Shown here: positions 11,290-22,440 of the stretch, piece by piece | How the letters are laid out: every line of letters begins with the position of its first letter | How positions within the stretch are numbered: the first letter of the stretch is position 1 | From: Undaria pinnatifida | Taxonomy: Eukaryota; Sar; Phaeophyceae; Laminariales; Alariaceae | Assembly: GCA_012845835.1 (NCBI GenBank) | Contig: JABAKD010000025.1 | Coordinates: 7,096,989-7,160,988 of the forward strand | Reading direction: 5' to 3' | DNA length: 64,000 bases | Program-made: the position numbers and the translations under genes | The notes under the pieces: generated by a model | What the model saw: only the letters and a program-made list of their open reading frames with translations | Told to the model about the DNA's origin: nothing | Database searches by the model: none

Positions 11290-11915
11290 CTCTACGATCC
11301 TCCTGACTGTGGTGGCGATGGTTCTACCCGCCTTAGCCGGGGTTTCTACTATGTGGCAGGCGCAGGCTGGGCTAGGAGCAAAGGGACAGGTATGATGTCA
11401 TGCCTATATTTCCATACCACGATTGTTTTATGCCGAAAATATGTATTGTCGTGACCTATTCGCCACTGCTGAACATAACTCACATTCATGACTGATGGTT
11501 CTGGTTCTAACCGCTTTGGCCCCGGTTTCTACTCTGTGGCAGGCACAGACCGTCGTATAGGGGCTAGGGAACAGGTAGCATGTGCATCTTCTATACCAGT
11601 TTTTTTTAGCTGAAGTTATTATTGTCTTGAGTGTTAACCACACCACCGCAACACGTGGTTTGCACTTCTGACAGTGGTGGCGATGGCTCTGTTCCCCCTA
11701 GCCGGGGTTTCTACAATATGACAGGCCCAGTCTGGGCTTGGCACTAGGGTTTCTACATAGCGCACACTTCTTTCTAACACGTTATGTGTAGCCTGAGGCA
11801 GTGCCGGGTAGGTTCTTAACCTGTTTGCCGCTGCAAAAACATTTTTATCGCCGTAGCCGGGGTTTTGTACGGTGAAGCAGGCCCAGGCTGGCCTAGAGGT
11901 GAAAGGATAGGTAAT
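11290..11915 (+). repeat. Tandem repeat, about 180-bp units, four units
   Basis: Each unit carries GGCGATGGTTCTACCC, TAGCCGGGGTTTCTACT, GTGGCAGGCGCAGGCTGGG and then GGGACAGGTA. Landmarks fall at about 11309, 11489, 11671 and 11850. The plus frame at 11084-11395 runs into unit 1. Three unit ends look like a 5' splice site (ACAG|GTATG, ACAG|GTAGC, ATAG|GTAAT), but no frame stays open from unit to unit. Confidence 0.7.
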
Positions 11916-11974
11916 GCTTGCACGTTGCTACACCCCGCCTTTTGGGCCTACACAACAGTTTCGTAACCCTCGTT

Positions 11975-12212
11975 TATTTTTTGTTGTTTATTTTCCTTTT
12001 CGTTTTTCATGTTTTGTGTTCTGTAGCCCATCCCATCCGTTATGTTCGCACTGTGTCTTTCTACTTCTCACTCACTCCCTAGACGTGACTCAGATCCGGG
12101 GTCACTAATCAGGTTTTTGTCCCCCCTCGCCACACGCGGGAGGCGCCTTCGTTTTCGTCGCGAGAAGACTTGAGCCCTTTCTTCCCATGTCGACTCGCGT
12201 CGAATTGCGAAT
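11975..12212 (+). mobile_element. Repeat B, copy 1
   Basis: T-rich start, CCCATC, CTCACTCCCTA, ACTCAGATCCGGGGTCAC, TTTTCGTCGCGAGAAGA, then GTCGACTCGCGTCGAATTG. The order is shared with 41805-42010, 51571-51775 (minus), 52447-52795 (minus, split) and 53965-54150. Type unknown. Confidence 0.6.
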
Positions 12213-12394
12213 TCTTGTTAACAGTCAAGTTCCAACTTTTTGTCCCCAAATCTAAAGGGAGTGAGGTGCTGCCATTGCAACACATACACACATACTCCTC
12301 ACCGATTCCGACTGTTTTGTACCCAAAACTGGAGATGAGTGCCATTTTTACCTAAGGGCCTAAGCTAAAAGCTAATCAGAGCTTATAATTAAAG

Positions 12395-12560
12395 CCACAC
12401 GCCACTCGTATCCCGCCCCACGCCCAACCCCCCACCCCCTGCTTCCCCTCCTCGCTATCTAATGGCGGCATCATTCGTGGGCCGAGCCGCGTTCTCCCAC
12501 ATGCTGGTCTTCTAAGCACGTGGCAACTCCCCCGTGCCGGCGGGAGGAAAAACATACCCC
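12395..12560 (+). repeat. Repeat P, copy 1
   Basis: GCGGCATCATTCGTGGGCCG, GCCGCGTTCTCCCACAT, GGCAACTCCCCCGTG and GGCGGG match 13140-13315 in order. Confidence 0.6.
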
Positions 12561-12734
12561 CCCCCCCCTATGTAGGAGGACGTGGCTACAAGTGTGTGCC
12601 CGCGTGGCGCAACAATACAGTAGGACTCACATAGTAGGAGAATGCGAAATATGCAAGGATGAATGGGATGCGTCAGAGGAAGGGGTGATGAAATTAACGT
12701 ATGTGACATGGAAGAGTTTGGTACACTATGGAGT

Positions 12735-12960
12735 AGCGAGAAACGATCTCTATCCTAGGCGATAGATGGTGGCCGCAGACGGCGAAACAGAGCGGGGATA
12801 CGATAAGCAAGCAGTTTTTATCTAGTATATGGAAGAATCGTAATGAGCGCCCGAATGTTGGAGGGGTATCTATTAGGAGCAGGAACGGTGCTCCGTTTCG
12901 AATGGGGTGCGTGGTCAATGGTCAAATGACTCAGGCAAGCAACAAATGTGTACACCCCCC
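12735..12960 (-). repeat. Repeat D, copy 1
   Basis: The reverse complement matches 62585-62835: TTTGTTGCTTGCCT, AGTCATTTGACCATTGACCA, CGCATYCC, TTTCGA, GGAGCACCRTTCCTRCTCCT, then CGCTCTGTTTCGCCGTCTG. Confidence 0.7.
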
Positions 12961-13139
12961 TTATATGTTATCACACCCCTTGATGTCACACCTTCCTTGC
13001 CGTCGCACCTCCTGCCCCTGCTCGCTGTACGCACGGCCTCGTACACATGATGGGGACAAATTGCTTGGGATTCGTGTGGGAGCATTGAATGCAGCTATCA
13101 AGGGATTCAAATCCTCATGTTCACCCATCGGCCGCAGAA

Positions 13140-13315
13140 CAAGACGTAATAAAATAAGCCATACCCCCCCCTCCGTCCCCCGTCCCCTGTCCCCTATCCC
13201 CTTTTGTGCAGGCGGCGTCCTTTGTTGGTCGAGCCGCTTTCTCCCATATTCTCGCCTTCCGAGTCTTCGGAAACTCCCCTGTGGCGGTGGGGGAGGTCGG
13301 ATGTTGCTTGGTTCT
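13140..13315 (+). repeat. Repeat P, copy 2
   Basis: GCGGCGTCCTTTGTTGGTCG, GCCGCTTTCTCCCATAT, GGAAACTCCCCTGTGGCGGTG, homologous to 12395-12560. Confidence 0.6.
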
Positions 13316-14216
13316 CACGGGCCTAGGGCTTTACGCCTCGTGCAGGTGCGCCTCGTGGAGTTCGTAGCTGAGCCCTGCCACGGTGGGGGGGGGGGGGTGC
13401 GTGTGGGCCACAAACATTCTGACGCGGCTCCTCAAGTAGTTGAACTGTGATATTAATCCGGTGGTGTTGCAATCCTGCCCAATATGGTCGGCAGCTTCCA
13501 TGGAATTAGCGGCAGAACATGGGAGCGGACGCCCTTCGGTCCACCCCCTTTGCGGCCCCTGCCCTGAAATCCTTTCCGCGTCTCATCCCGACCACTTTCG
13601 GCCCTGCGCCCTGTATTTTCTCACGCACCTAATTGTGCTTGTAATGCTCGAGAAAAAGCCGGTGTGCGCTTTTTTTGCGCTCTTGAAAAACGCCGTATTG
13701 TTATAAACAAAATACTAACGTAATTGATTTTTGCAAGGCATCGACACCGTATATAGATGGGGGTTATGGGGAGTTATGCTCGTGTCTTTTGGTGTGGCCG
13801 GCTACCCCCGCCCAAGCTCCACCTTTCCCCGCGTGTTTTCACCATTAATACCGGTGTAACCGCGGTGGTGATGTTGCGGCGCCGCTAACCACTTTCAGCG
13901 TGCTATTTTCCCACACTTCGCCCCACCCAATCTCCGGTCCCCGCCCTCCAATTTTGACCAATCCTCACCCGAACCCCAGCCACGGCCATGGTCCGCCTAG
14001 TTCGACACCCATCGTTTTGTGGTGAGGGCCTTATCCTTGCCCTATTCCCAACAACCCCAACGCCGCTCGTTTCGGCCTCTTCCTCCCCCCTTTTTTTGGA
14101 AGGGGGAGCGCGGTGTTGCAAGCCGGTACACCGTGCACGTATTAGTTTGCCCCTGTTTATTTTGTTTCGTCGGGATGTTTCGTTTCGCGTTCTTTTTCCG
14201 ACCAGCGGCTAGATTC
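13316..14216. other. No gene seen
   Basis: Contains a G13 run near 13386. Overlapping plus frames at 13440-14212 have no recognisable content. Confidence 0.4.
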
Positions 14217-14239
14217 GGGGGGGGGGGGGGGGGGGGGGG
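14217..14239 (+). repeat. Homopolymer G23
   Basis: Twenty-three consecutive G residues. Confidence 0.95.
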
Positions 14240-14440
14240 ATGCTCATGTTTGGAAATGTTTGGAACATCATCCTTGGAATCGTTGTCGCAATTAATGTCA
14301 TCATCACTGTCGCCACCGTCGCCATCGTCATATATGGTGTTCATCATCGTCACCATTGTGTTGATCATCAACCCTAATCCCGCCCGTTTTCCGCCTCTTT
14401 TCCGCTTATTTCTTGTCAATACTGTTTGTTTTGTTTGCAG

Positions 14441-14744
14441 GGGTGGGACGGCGGTAGCGCAAGCTGGGAACGTCGCAGTGCCCGGTGCAGCGCGCGAGCA
14501 CTTTCCTTCGTCGGCCCCTGCTGCTGCTGCAGCGGCGGCGGCGGGGCTGGGGGTTGATTCCCCCCGAATCGGTCGATCCGACTTGGGAAAGAGAAAGACG
14601 TCCGACCTGGGGCGGGCGTACTGCGCACTAGACGATGAGGAGGATGACGGAGGCGCAAGAGCTGGCGACTTGGAAGATGACCGACCCATCAGTACCCCAG
14701 GAAGCGGCGGGATTGTAACCAATAGGAATATCGCGCGACTTTGA
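14441..14744 (+). CDS. Candidate terminal exon, acidic/alanine-rich protein, unknown
   Basis: A strong 3' splice site (TTGTTTTGTTTGCAG, then GGGTGGG) at 14440/14441 opens a frame of about 100 codons to a TGA at 14742. The piece has an alanine run (14517-14545), a basic patch followed by an acidic one (DLGKRKTSDLG, ALDDEEDDGG) and ends in DDRPISTPGSGGIVTNR. The last motif recurs as reading-frame fragments downstream (to 14935), so the 3' end sits in a small tandem duplication. The entry phase needs two bases from the previous exon, so it cannot join directly to the 2145-2835 exon, which leaves one. Family unknown. Confidence 0.3.
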
Positions 14745-14935
14745 GTAGGGCCGTTTCGTCAGCACCGCAAGATGCGGGGAACTATGTTTAGCAGAAAGCG
14801 GTGGAATTGTTACTATTAGGAAGCGGCGGACCAATAGGATCGGGCGGGGTCTTTGAAGATGACCGTTTTATCGGCGCAGCAGGAAGCGGCGGAATTGTGA
14901 CCGATAGGAGCGGTCGGCCGCTGTACACGACGCGG
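14660..14935 (+). repeat. Degenerate tandem duplication of the exon tail
   Basis: GAAGATGACCG, then about 20 bp, then GGAAGCGGCGGRATTGT and ACCRATAGG occurs at 14674 and again at 14853, with a third weaker unit around 14755-14830. Confidence 0.6.
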
Positions 14936-15029
14936 CGGGTTTCCGAGTGTTTGTGTTGCCTTCGGTCGACGTTAGAATAACAGTCGGCGGAGGTGGTGGC
15001 GAGTGCGGGGGGGTTTGTACTCATATCGT

Positions 15030-15212
15030 GCTTAGCCGTATTCTTATGGCAATAGATTTTAGCATAGCTATAATGCCAGGACGTAGCACGTCGGGTGTTC
15101 ACCGACCTGGTAGGTATTGCTTGCACCAAGCGCGAAGCACCGTGAGGTGTTCGGCGAGTCGCATGAAGGGTGAGTCGCATCCTACTAAGAACCGCTTGTG
15201 AGGCGGACTTTG
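15030..15212 (+). repeat. Dispersed repeat Q, copy 1
   Basis: GCCGTATTCTTATG, CACGTCGG, TTCACCRACC, GGTAG, ATTGCTTGCACCAAGCGCGA, CCGTGAGGTGTTCGG, GAGTCGCATGAAGGGTGA, AAGAACCGCT. It matches 38622-38806 on the same strand. Confidence 0.75.
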
Positions 15213-15715
15213 CGATGATTGGGGGGAGCGACGTTAGCTCTAGACGGCGTCGAAATTTGAGTTTGTGTGTCGTCGCACTGATGACATCAAGCATTTTCCA
15301 TGCGTGCAACGAGTACTTTTTGTCATACTGGTAACATTTGCACATGCCGTTCGCTTGACGAGTTACCTTACGAATTTCACCGCCTGCGGAGACCGGGGTA
15401 GTGGGCATTTAGCCCTAGGCGGCGTAGACAGACGTAGTTGTTATTGAGTTACTGGGTCATAGCATGTGGCATTTACCGTATGTCGGAATAGATGCTCTTG
15501 TCATACTCTAATAGCATTTGCTTTTTTCCTGGCGTGGAGGGTTCCGTACAGATAGCATATATCATTTGACAATTTCTTGACGGGCTATCCTGAGGGTTTG
15601 GTACTCGTAGCACTTAGCAGATGCCACTTGGATGACGGGTTCCCATGAGAGGTTAACGCTCTGGTAGCTTGTTTGCATTTTTTTTTTGCGGGATGGGTTT
15701 CGATGAGAAGATGTT
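15213..15715. other. No gene seen; decayed repeat units
   Basis: Several short words are shared with the 123-bp array that follows (GCATTT, TTGACGAG, GTCATA), so this may be an older part of the same array. Confidence 0.35.
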
Positions 15716-16086
15716 GAACATTTTTCTATAGTTTGACGAGTGTCCGTGATGTTTTTTTGCTGGTTTTTGCCCTGGCAAAAAACAATAAAGAAGGCGTCGA
15801 CGGACGTTAACAGGTTGTCTTTTTGTGCGCCCCTTGCGATGAGCACGTGCCGTTTTCTTGGTGGGTTTCGATACGATTTTCGCTGGCGTTTACGCTGGTA
15901 AGACACCGCGCAGATGGTATAGACTGGCGTTAGCGGTTTACCGTTGCGCACGTGCCCTATGTTGAGCATTTTCCGTTTGCTTGACATGTTTTGATATGCT
16001 TTTCGCGGCTTTTTTTCGCTGATATGACATAGCGAGGTGGGGTAGACCGGCGTTAGCCGGTTGTCCTTGCGTGCGCGCGCTATCTT
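15716..16086. repeat. Tandem repeat, 123-bp unit, three units
   Basis: Units start at 15716, 15841 and 15964 (GARCAYNT..) and share TTTGACRNGTNTCGATA, CGCTGG, GAC, GTAGACNGGCGTTAGC and GGTTGTCCTTG. A partial fourth starts at 16087. The minus-strand frame of 199 codons (15562-16161) is repeat-derived. Confidence 0.7.
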
Positions 16087-16214
16087 GAGCATGCAGCATG
16101 TGATAGCGTGACTGCCCTTGGCCTCGCGCACTACGTTGAGACCTGCGACATGATTCGGCATGGCGGTGTGGCTGTGACAGCAGCTCTCATGGCATGCGGC
16201 GTGTCGAATGGTCC

Positions 16215-16395
16215 AGGACTAAGAGATGGGGCGAAGGTGATAACCTTAGGATCGGTGTTGGCGTGGGTTGTCAACTAGGATAGGTGCGGGCGATGATTAT
16301 AACCGTATGATATGTGTAGGTGTAGTTGGTGATTATTGCCTCAACATGGGTGCAGGAGACGATTATAGCCTTAGGATGAGAACGGGCCATGGCTA
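16215..16395 (+). repeat. Minisatellite, GGTGCGGGCGATGATTATAA units
   Basis: About five degenerate units of about 35-40 bp with GATNATNNCCTNAGGAT. Confidence 0.6.
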
Positions 16396-16787
16396 TACTC
16401 TTGGCACAACGAGCTTGAGGCGAGCGTTGTCAGGTGTGGTGATTCCCTCAGGGAAACGCTATTCGAGGCAAACACTTGCGGAAGGTAGCCGTCGCCTTTG
16501 GAAAATGAATCCGAAATGGAAAAGTGCCGGCATTGGCGATCACCTTTGCCGTCGCTGCTGCTGCTGCTGCTTCTGCTTCCGCTTACTTGGCTGCTTTCGA
16601 AAAATAAACCCACCGCCGCACGCTCTGTATGATGTAGCGTTTGTTTTCAGTGTTGGATCTGTGCCCTCAGTACACCTGTACCCTGCACGGCATCTCGTAA
16701 CGGCAGATACAGCATGCACCGTAAATGATCTAGATGATCTAGATGATTTCTATCGTTATTTGTCTGAGGTGTAAACGGTTGTAACCA

Positions 16788-16985
16788 GGGCTTTTCACGG
16801 CCCTGACCGGACGGGCCGGGTCAGGAGGATTTCGCGATCTTGTGGGTCGAAACTGGTCGGATCAGGAAGGGTATGAAATCTCACGTGCCTGGTGGAAAGG
16901 TTTTCGAATCTCGCGGATCGCTGGCCCGTCCTGACCCGCGAGAACTGACTCGGCCCGGGAAAACCCGTGGTTGTTACCCGTTTAG
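16788..16985 (+). repeat. Dispersed repeat G, copy 2
   Basis: Matches the reverse complement of 6190-6335; rich in CTGACC, GGGTC and CCCGCGA words. Confidence 0.5.
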
Positions 16986-17224
16986 AACGGCGCCCGCCTT
17001 TCTGGGGGCGAGCCACTTGGCCTTGGATGTGGGATACATTTTGCAGTAGCAGCAGCCGCGTTTCCTCTCCATGAGAGTGTGCTCCGACACGGGGCTACGG
17101 GCGTAGCTGTTTTGGAGGATGGGGGTGTGGGGACGCGTGTAGTGCGCGGATTGATTTGTAGTTTGCATGTTCTCGATAAGGAGGCGAGGAGTTTTATTCA
17201 CAGGGAAAGGGAGGGGGGGGGGGG

Positions 17225-17760
17225 GGGGTAGCGGCACATGTATGGGTTGCCGGGTTGGTTGAACACGAGTTAGTAGCACGTGTATGGGTTGCGGGGTTGG
17301 TTGAACGCAATCTCGAAATGCGGGTAGCGATGAGGCGTTTTTGAGCGGGAGTGCCATGTAGGACCGGGTGCACTGTGCAGATTGAGTTGTTGGTTGGAAA
17401 TTATCGATAAATGGCGTGGATATTGTTCTGGGGGCGGCTAGCAGGAGCGTGTAAGGGTTGCGTTGTTGGTTCAACTCTCCCTGTGTAAGATAAGAGGCTA
17501 GGGGGCGTGGGTTTCTGAAATGGAGTCACATACAGGAGCGACTGTTGTGCGTGGATTACGTCGCTGGTTACATGGTATTGGTAAGGGGTGCGGATTTTGT
17601 GCGCAGGGGGTATGGGGGGGGGGGCGTATCAGGGACACGTATGTGGATTGCGTTGTTGGTTGAAATTCCCCCCGATATGGGGTAAGGGACGTGGCTTTGT
17701 GATGGACGGTGATACATTCGAGTGTCTGTGCGGAGTGCCTCCGTGGGTTGGTTGGATGTT
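17225..17760. repeat. Degenerate tandem array, GGGTTGCGNTGTTGGTTGAA core
   Basis: The core recurs at about 17240, 17290, 17380, 17455, 17550, 17650 and 17740 with diverged spacers. The first two units are about 55 bp apart and the rest about 80-100 bp. It starts after a G-run at 17214-17228. Confidence 0.6.
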
Positions 17761-17869
17761 CCATCTGCAGAGGGTGGGGGGTATGGAGTTTTGCAAGAGG
17801 TTGGTATCCGCGGGAGGGAGCGCGTTTGCGGGAAAGACATATTAACAGTGTTGTTTTATTTTCTCACAG

Positions 17870-18129
17870 GAGCGGTGGGAGCATACCGTGTCGTGAAGAA
17901 TGTTTTTTTTTTCTTGCGGGACCGGTGGGACTTTTCCATATATGACAGCAAGTATGGTATTTTTTCTAGCGCAAAATGCGGAAGATTACATTATGATGAC
18001 AACGAATGTGGGTATGTTATTTTGTGTGGAAAATACGTGGAACCGGCTTTCCCCGGGGCTGAAGAAGCGGCGGTGACGAGCTCCCAACCTCTCATGTCTG
18101 CAGGAGTCGTTTGCGGCCGACTGAGCTGA
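17870..18129 (+). CDS. Candidate terminal exon, unknown
   Basis: TTGTTTTATTTTCTCACAG ends at 17869, a good 3' splice site. The frame that follows is open for about 85 codons to a TGA at 18127. The peptide is mixed in composition (RDRWDFSIYDSKYG, ILCGKYVEPAFPG) and not low-complexity. No family is recognised and no upstream exon is identified. Part of the DNA (17950-18035) shows weak internal duplication (AGTATGGTATTTT and GGGTATGTTATTTT), so it may be non-coding. Confidence 0.25.
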
Positions 18130-19849
18130 TGTATGATTATTTGCTGTGTGTTGAAAGGAGATGCTAGTGGCTTGGCTAAGCCAAGACTGACCGAGCGGGC
18201 CCGCGTGGCATCGACTCCAAGGCCTTCCGTCAAGGCTTTGGTGACCTGGTTATACCGGTGCACGTACTACGGAAGATCCAGCAAGGATATCGGTGTTCTC
18301 GGGATTCCCTTTCTGGAATTTAGGGGAGGGCCCGCTTGACCCGATATCTCAGACTGGCAGGATCTTTGATACCTGACCGATGCGGTACCCATCCGTATAC
18401 ACGCGTGTTCCACGGTCTACGATACACACGTACTACCCTGTCTTCCACATCGCCCCCCGCTTTGTTCGCCGCAAGTCCATCTCATTAATAGCTAGGGATG
18501 GTCTTGTGGCGGTCATCTGGAGGATGATCTAGTAAGGAAACAGGGTATCGATTTATCGGACCTGAACACAAAATATGTTACAAGGCTTTTATCCACTCCT
18601 GAAGCTGTCGAGCTCAGCGAACACGGATGTTGGGCAAACACCGGACCAGCAAAGATGCGGTGTAAAATGATTGAGCTTGTATACTGACAGCGTATGCTGG
18701 AGGTCGCTTGGGAATCCCAAATATGTTCTCAACGCACTAATTACGCGTGGCCACACGTACTACTGGTTCGCCCCTCGTGGTTGCTATTCTGAGAACCACG
18801 AACAGTCGGGGTTTTGAGCCGTTGGTTTTGTGTATTGTTTAGGGTGCACGCCCAGGCTATCGCGCGAAGTGGAGTACAGTAGGTTGATCTACGAGCTGGG
18901 CCAAGCCATAAAACGTAGATTAAATCATGGCGTCGTATCTCGTGAACTACTACGAGTTAGACTCAAGCAAAGACACCGCTGTAATCGACAAAAGACGATC
19001 GTGTGCATGCAACGCTACAGGGCCAAGTGATTGGTGATTGGCCGTCATCTGACAAAATGAATATTAGTAGCTCGCGCTGAAGTATACTTGTATTGTGTGT
19101 GTTAAACGGGCGTGTGAAACCGTTTTTTTTTTGCGGTGGAATACATTTATTTTGGAACAATTGTCAGCTACTACGTATATCTACCTCGTACCTCACATCA
19201 GCCGTTAGACACGTTGCGCATTGCATTGCGGGCGGCGTCATGGCATCAAGCCTGCTAGGGAAGGAGGAGCGCAGCAAAACCTCAGACCCTAGGGTCAACT
19301 TCAATAATAAAGTGGAAAATGGAGGATGAAAATGAACTACACTCGGAGCAAAAGTTCGAACCTGGCAGGTGCAATCGCAATATTTCGGCAGTCTCCAGGA
19401 GGCGGAACCAACGATAAAGGCGCCCGCCTGCAGCAGCGTTCGTTTCCTAAACAATGGCGGCCTCGAGGTTGATGCTGTACCGCAACGAGGGCGGGGGGTT
19501 GTTGGGATGCCGTTCCCGACACTTAGCCATGGTGCGATAAAGGGGTAATTTTGGGCCCAACGGCATCTGGTTCATGAAACTCCTCCCTTGATGATCTCCC
19601 CGAAAATACTTCATCCAAGACCAACCTTGAAAAGATTGGAATGTTCAGCCTGATGCACAGTGTAAGCAGTCTCATGGCCTAGGCATTCAGCATTCAGCTT
19701 ATTGTGACGTACATCTTAAATCGTAATCCCACGAAAATATTAGTCTAGTCATTAGGTGACAATTAGACTAATAGTTAAAACTCTCGTGCGGTCAAGAGAG
19801 ATAACGTTTAACCAAAACGTGATACCCCACACGTAGCAAGCGTCTTAAC
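18130..19849. other. No gene seen
   Basis: About 1.7 kb without recognisable features apart from a 16-bp palindrome TGGCTTGGCTAAGCCA at 18169-18184 and a T9 run near 19125. Frames are short and overlapping. Confidence 0.4.
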
Positions 19850-19965
19850 AGAATGCCATATCGCACTTTCACAGGCCAGGTGCTAAGCGTGCGGGTTGAT
19901 CCTGCCGGAGAAGTAACGTGCTGCTACATACGCAATGCCCGGGCAAAACAGGGAGCAGCAGTCGG
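19850..19965 (+). repeat. Repeat K, copy 1
   Basis: AGGTGCTAAGCG, GGTTGATCCTGCCGGAG, GTGCTGCTACATACGCAATG, CCCGGGCAA. The reverse complement of 20130-20275 and the plus strand of 20990-21110 carry the same order, so this is a repeat family and not the rRNA 5' end it resembles. Confidence 0.6.
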
Positions 19966-20129
19966 GTGCGTGTCTGGCGTCCCGTTGCCTTCTCGACGGC
20001 GACGAAAGGGAAGGCTCAATAGGTTGGAGGGAGATGAGCACGTCCATGTTCCCCCGCCTCCAACCGCACAGGGCGTTTATCTGCGTCGGCATCGAGGGGT
20101 CAAAGGCACGTCAGGAACACCGCACCGAA

Positions 20130-20275
20130 GGTCGCATGTGTTGGCCCGGGTACTGCACATGTAGCAGCACACCACCCCTCCGGCAAGATCACCCCGCGCG
20201 CGAAACACCTCGCGAGGTTGAGCGATGCGGTGTGTTGCTAAGACGCGCAATGCGATAGGCGTAGCGTACTCTAGC
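20130..20275 (-). repeat. Repeat K, copy 2 (inverted)
   Basis: On the minus strand: GGGTGATCTTGCCGGAGG, GTGTGCTGCTACATGTGCAG, CCCGGGCCAA. It forms an inverted pair with 19850-19965 around about 165 bp. Confidence 0.6.
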
Positions 20276-20589
20276 ACGTTTCGGCCAATTTATATCTGGC
20301 TGGGGTGGTTCCCAAAGTGAAGGCCTACCACGATCGTTTAAATAGCATTGGTGTAAAACTATGGTATTGGTGGTATACCTAGAACAGGAGATGGGCGTGT
20401 CCATCGGGTATAACATTAGTTTGTGGTCCTCATCGGTGTTTAGGCTACGTGTATCACCCCTAAAGGAGGAACCTCGGAACATTGAGGGGCATCGCTGCCG
20501 TACCATGCGTTGTATCCCCCGTCCCGTTATGCTTCCCAAACAAACGTACCCTACAAGTTAGTGGTATACCATACGGGGAGAGGGCAGGG

Positions 20590-20680
20590 GTGGGGGGTAC
20601 TCATTTGTTGCTCGCCTTAGTCATTTGATCATTGACAGCGCATCCTTTTCGAGACGGGGGGGGGGGTTGGTTGGGATGTC
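20590..20680 (+). repeat. Repeat D, copy 2 (partial)
   Basis: GTACTCATTTGTTGCTCGCC, AGTCATTTGATCATTGACA, GCGCATCC, TTTTCGAGACGG, then a G-run. Matches 62610-62680. Confidence 0.7.
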
Positions 20681-20989
20681 GCTCCTGATGTTGAGATCTG
20701 CCACGATAGGGGAAGCAAACGTTGAGGGCAACATTGTCAGACTCACGGAGCTCTTCAACCGAGGACTGTTTCGAAAATATCTCGTCCAATACCCGCTTAC
20801 GCGAAACCATGCACGCTACTGTAAACTCAACGACGAGTCCCATGGCCTTGGTATGAAACGAACGCCTAGATGTAAAACCATAGCTCGTATTCGAACGGTA
20901 TTGGGTGGTGTAGGGCTTGATTACTTAACAGGCGCCGCCAGTCATAACCGTTTTGACCAGAACATGCCACGCATATAATAGCGCGCGTC

Positions 20990-21110
20990 ATAGTGGCATA
21001 ACGCACCTCTCCTCGCCATAGGTTAGGTGTGCCGGTCGATCTCGCAAACGGAACGGCGTGCCGCTGCACACGCAGTGACCGGGCAAGCAGGTGAGACATT
21101 CGGTGCTGCA
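20990..21110 (+). repeat. Repeat K, copy 3
   Basis: GTGTGCCGGTCGATCTCGCA, GTGCCGCTGCACACGCAGTG, CCGGGCAA; the most diverged copy. It abuts the left flanking repeat of the Copia element. Confidence 0.5.
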
Positions 21111-21541
21111 CCTTGTTTCCTCGACTTACACCGAGTTTTCAGTTACAGAACCCTACGTGGAGCCTAGAATACCTCCTGCCCCCGAGAAGCGTACAGACGG
21201 TGTCGGGACTGTCTAGAACTTTCGTTGTTAGGTCTCGAATATTCCTAAACCACCATCTGCGTAGAACCCTCACGACAGAAAATGTAACCACGATTACGGA
21301 AACAACGATTGATGCCTGCGGTGAACAGCATCAGTATCACGGCTGCTGTTTGTTTTGTGCGGCATTACCTGATACTTGGAATCCGGTAGGTTTTGGCCAT
21401 GCTAGATTACGCATTGACTACGAGAATAATGGTGAGGTGGCAATGCCGCAGTGATGAACACCTCCTCCGTAGGCTACCTGCTACTGCTGTGGTGCTGCAG
21501 CAAGTGCTAAACAGGGAGCTGTACACCCGCTACTGAACATT
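21110..21541 (-). repeat. Left direct repeat flanking Copia (candidate 3' LTR)
   Basis: About 430 bp homologous, in direct orientation, to 27233-27912. Shared landmarks in order: TGTTTCCWCGACTT, GAGAAGC.TACAGACGG, GAACAGCATCARTATCACGG, CTGATACTTGGAATCCG, GAGGTGGCAATG, GGGAGCTGTAC. On the minus strand it would start TGTTCAG and end GGAAACA, fitting TG..CA ends. No clear polypurine tract lies beside it, so the LTR identity is an inference from position. Confidence 0.5.
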
Positions 21542-21984
21542 GATAATGGCAATAGGCTGACGACACCTATTTTTTATCACCCCCCGTCAATGGATGCCAC
21601 GTCTTCAAATACAGCCGCAGTGCCGCGAACAAGTGCTCTTTTTACAAAAAGAATTTCCACCGTGGGGTTTACTTCTTAACATATAGCTTTTGCAGCGAGA
21701 TGTCGTTTCAGCTGGTGTCGTCTTTCGCTGGTGAGCTTGTCAATGCCATGGAATGCATGCGTATGCTACAAGGGTACTCTGATTTACAAAACATTGATCG
21801 AAACGCAACAAGGGCCCATTCAAGGTATTCGTTGTGATAAATTATTTTCAGAAGGGAAACGGAACGGTTAAAAGTCTGCCGTGTGCAGCACTGACTTTCA
21901 AAAAAAAAAAATGCCCCATTTGCCAACTTCTCTATTCGCGTGAAATCATCAAGAACAAAAAACAAAACTCCAGATTTCTCTACT

Positions 21985-22440
21985 TCATGCCGTGAAGTCG
22001 CTGATTAGTTTGAGGAGGTAGCGGTGCCTGTGCTTACCGAGGCACTTGGTGCCGATGTCAGCGAGTAGACCCTCTGCCTCGACGTAGTTGATGGCGATTC
22101 TGACCTCCTTGACTAGCCCCTGGATGAAAAATGTCGCGGGGCCGCGTGTTTGACTCGCGAGCTGTACATCCGGTTTCCAGCCACGTGCAGAGTCGAGATG
22201 TTGTCGATGTGTAGTGGTACACAGTCGAAGCGCGCGCCGAATTCCAGCTCCTTCATCACGTTTGAACAGAACACCGCCTCCTTCATCACTAACGCCGCGG
22301 CCGCGAGCTCTGTCTCCATAATCGGCTGCGCCGACAGGCCCTGCATCGCCACCTTGAAGCTCACCCGAGCATTTCAAAGGAACCATTATCGGGGTTGTTA
22401 TCTCAGTTTGCGTCCGAAAAGGCCGTCAATTTGAAACCCT
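21985..22440 (-). pseudogene. Copia RNase H domain remnant
   Basis: The minus strand carries the pieces of a Copia RNase H in two frames: QPIMETELAAAALVMKEAVF (acidic-residue segment), then PLHIDNISTLHVAGN, then a frameshift into FFIQGLVKEVRIAINYVEA and GLLADIGTKCLGKH, ending at a TGA at 21985. These match the family's order (AEAEY.., DN..., ADILTK). It follows directly from the reverse transcriptase. Frames change at about 22150 and 22385. Confidence 0.8.

Noticed and set aside
14042-14722. 226-codon minus-strand frame opposite the 14441 exon
   Set aside because: Crosses the G23 run and is low-complexity Pro/Ser/Ala; the plus strand has the splice acceptor and better composition.
15562-16161. 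199-codon minus-strand frame
   Set aside because: Follows the 123-bp tandem repeat; its internal protein repeats match the DNA period, which is near a multiple of three.
19889-19912. GGTTGATCCTGCCGGAG looks like the 5' start of small-subunit rRNA
   Set aside because: The sequence after it does not continue as rRNA, and the same stretch recurs in diverged form at 20130-20275 and 20990-21110, so it is part of repeat K.
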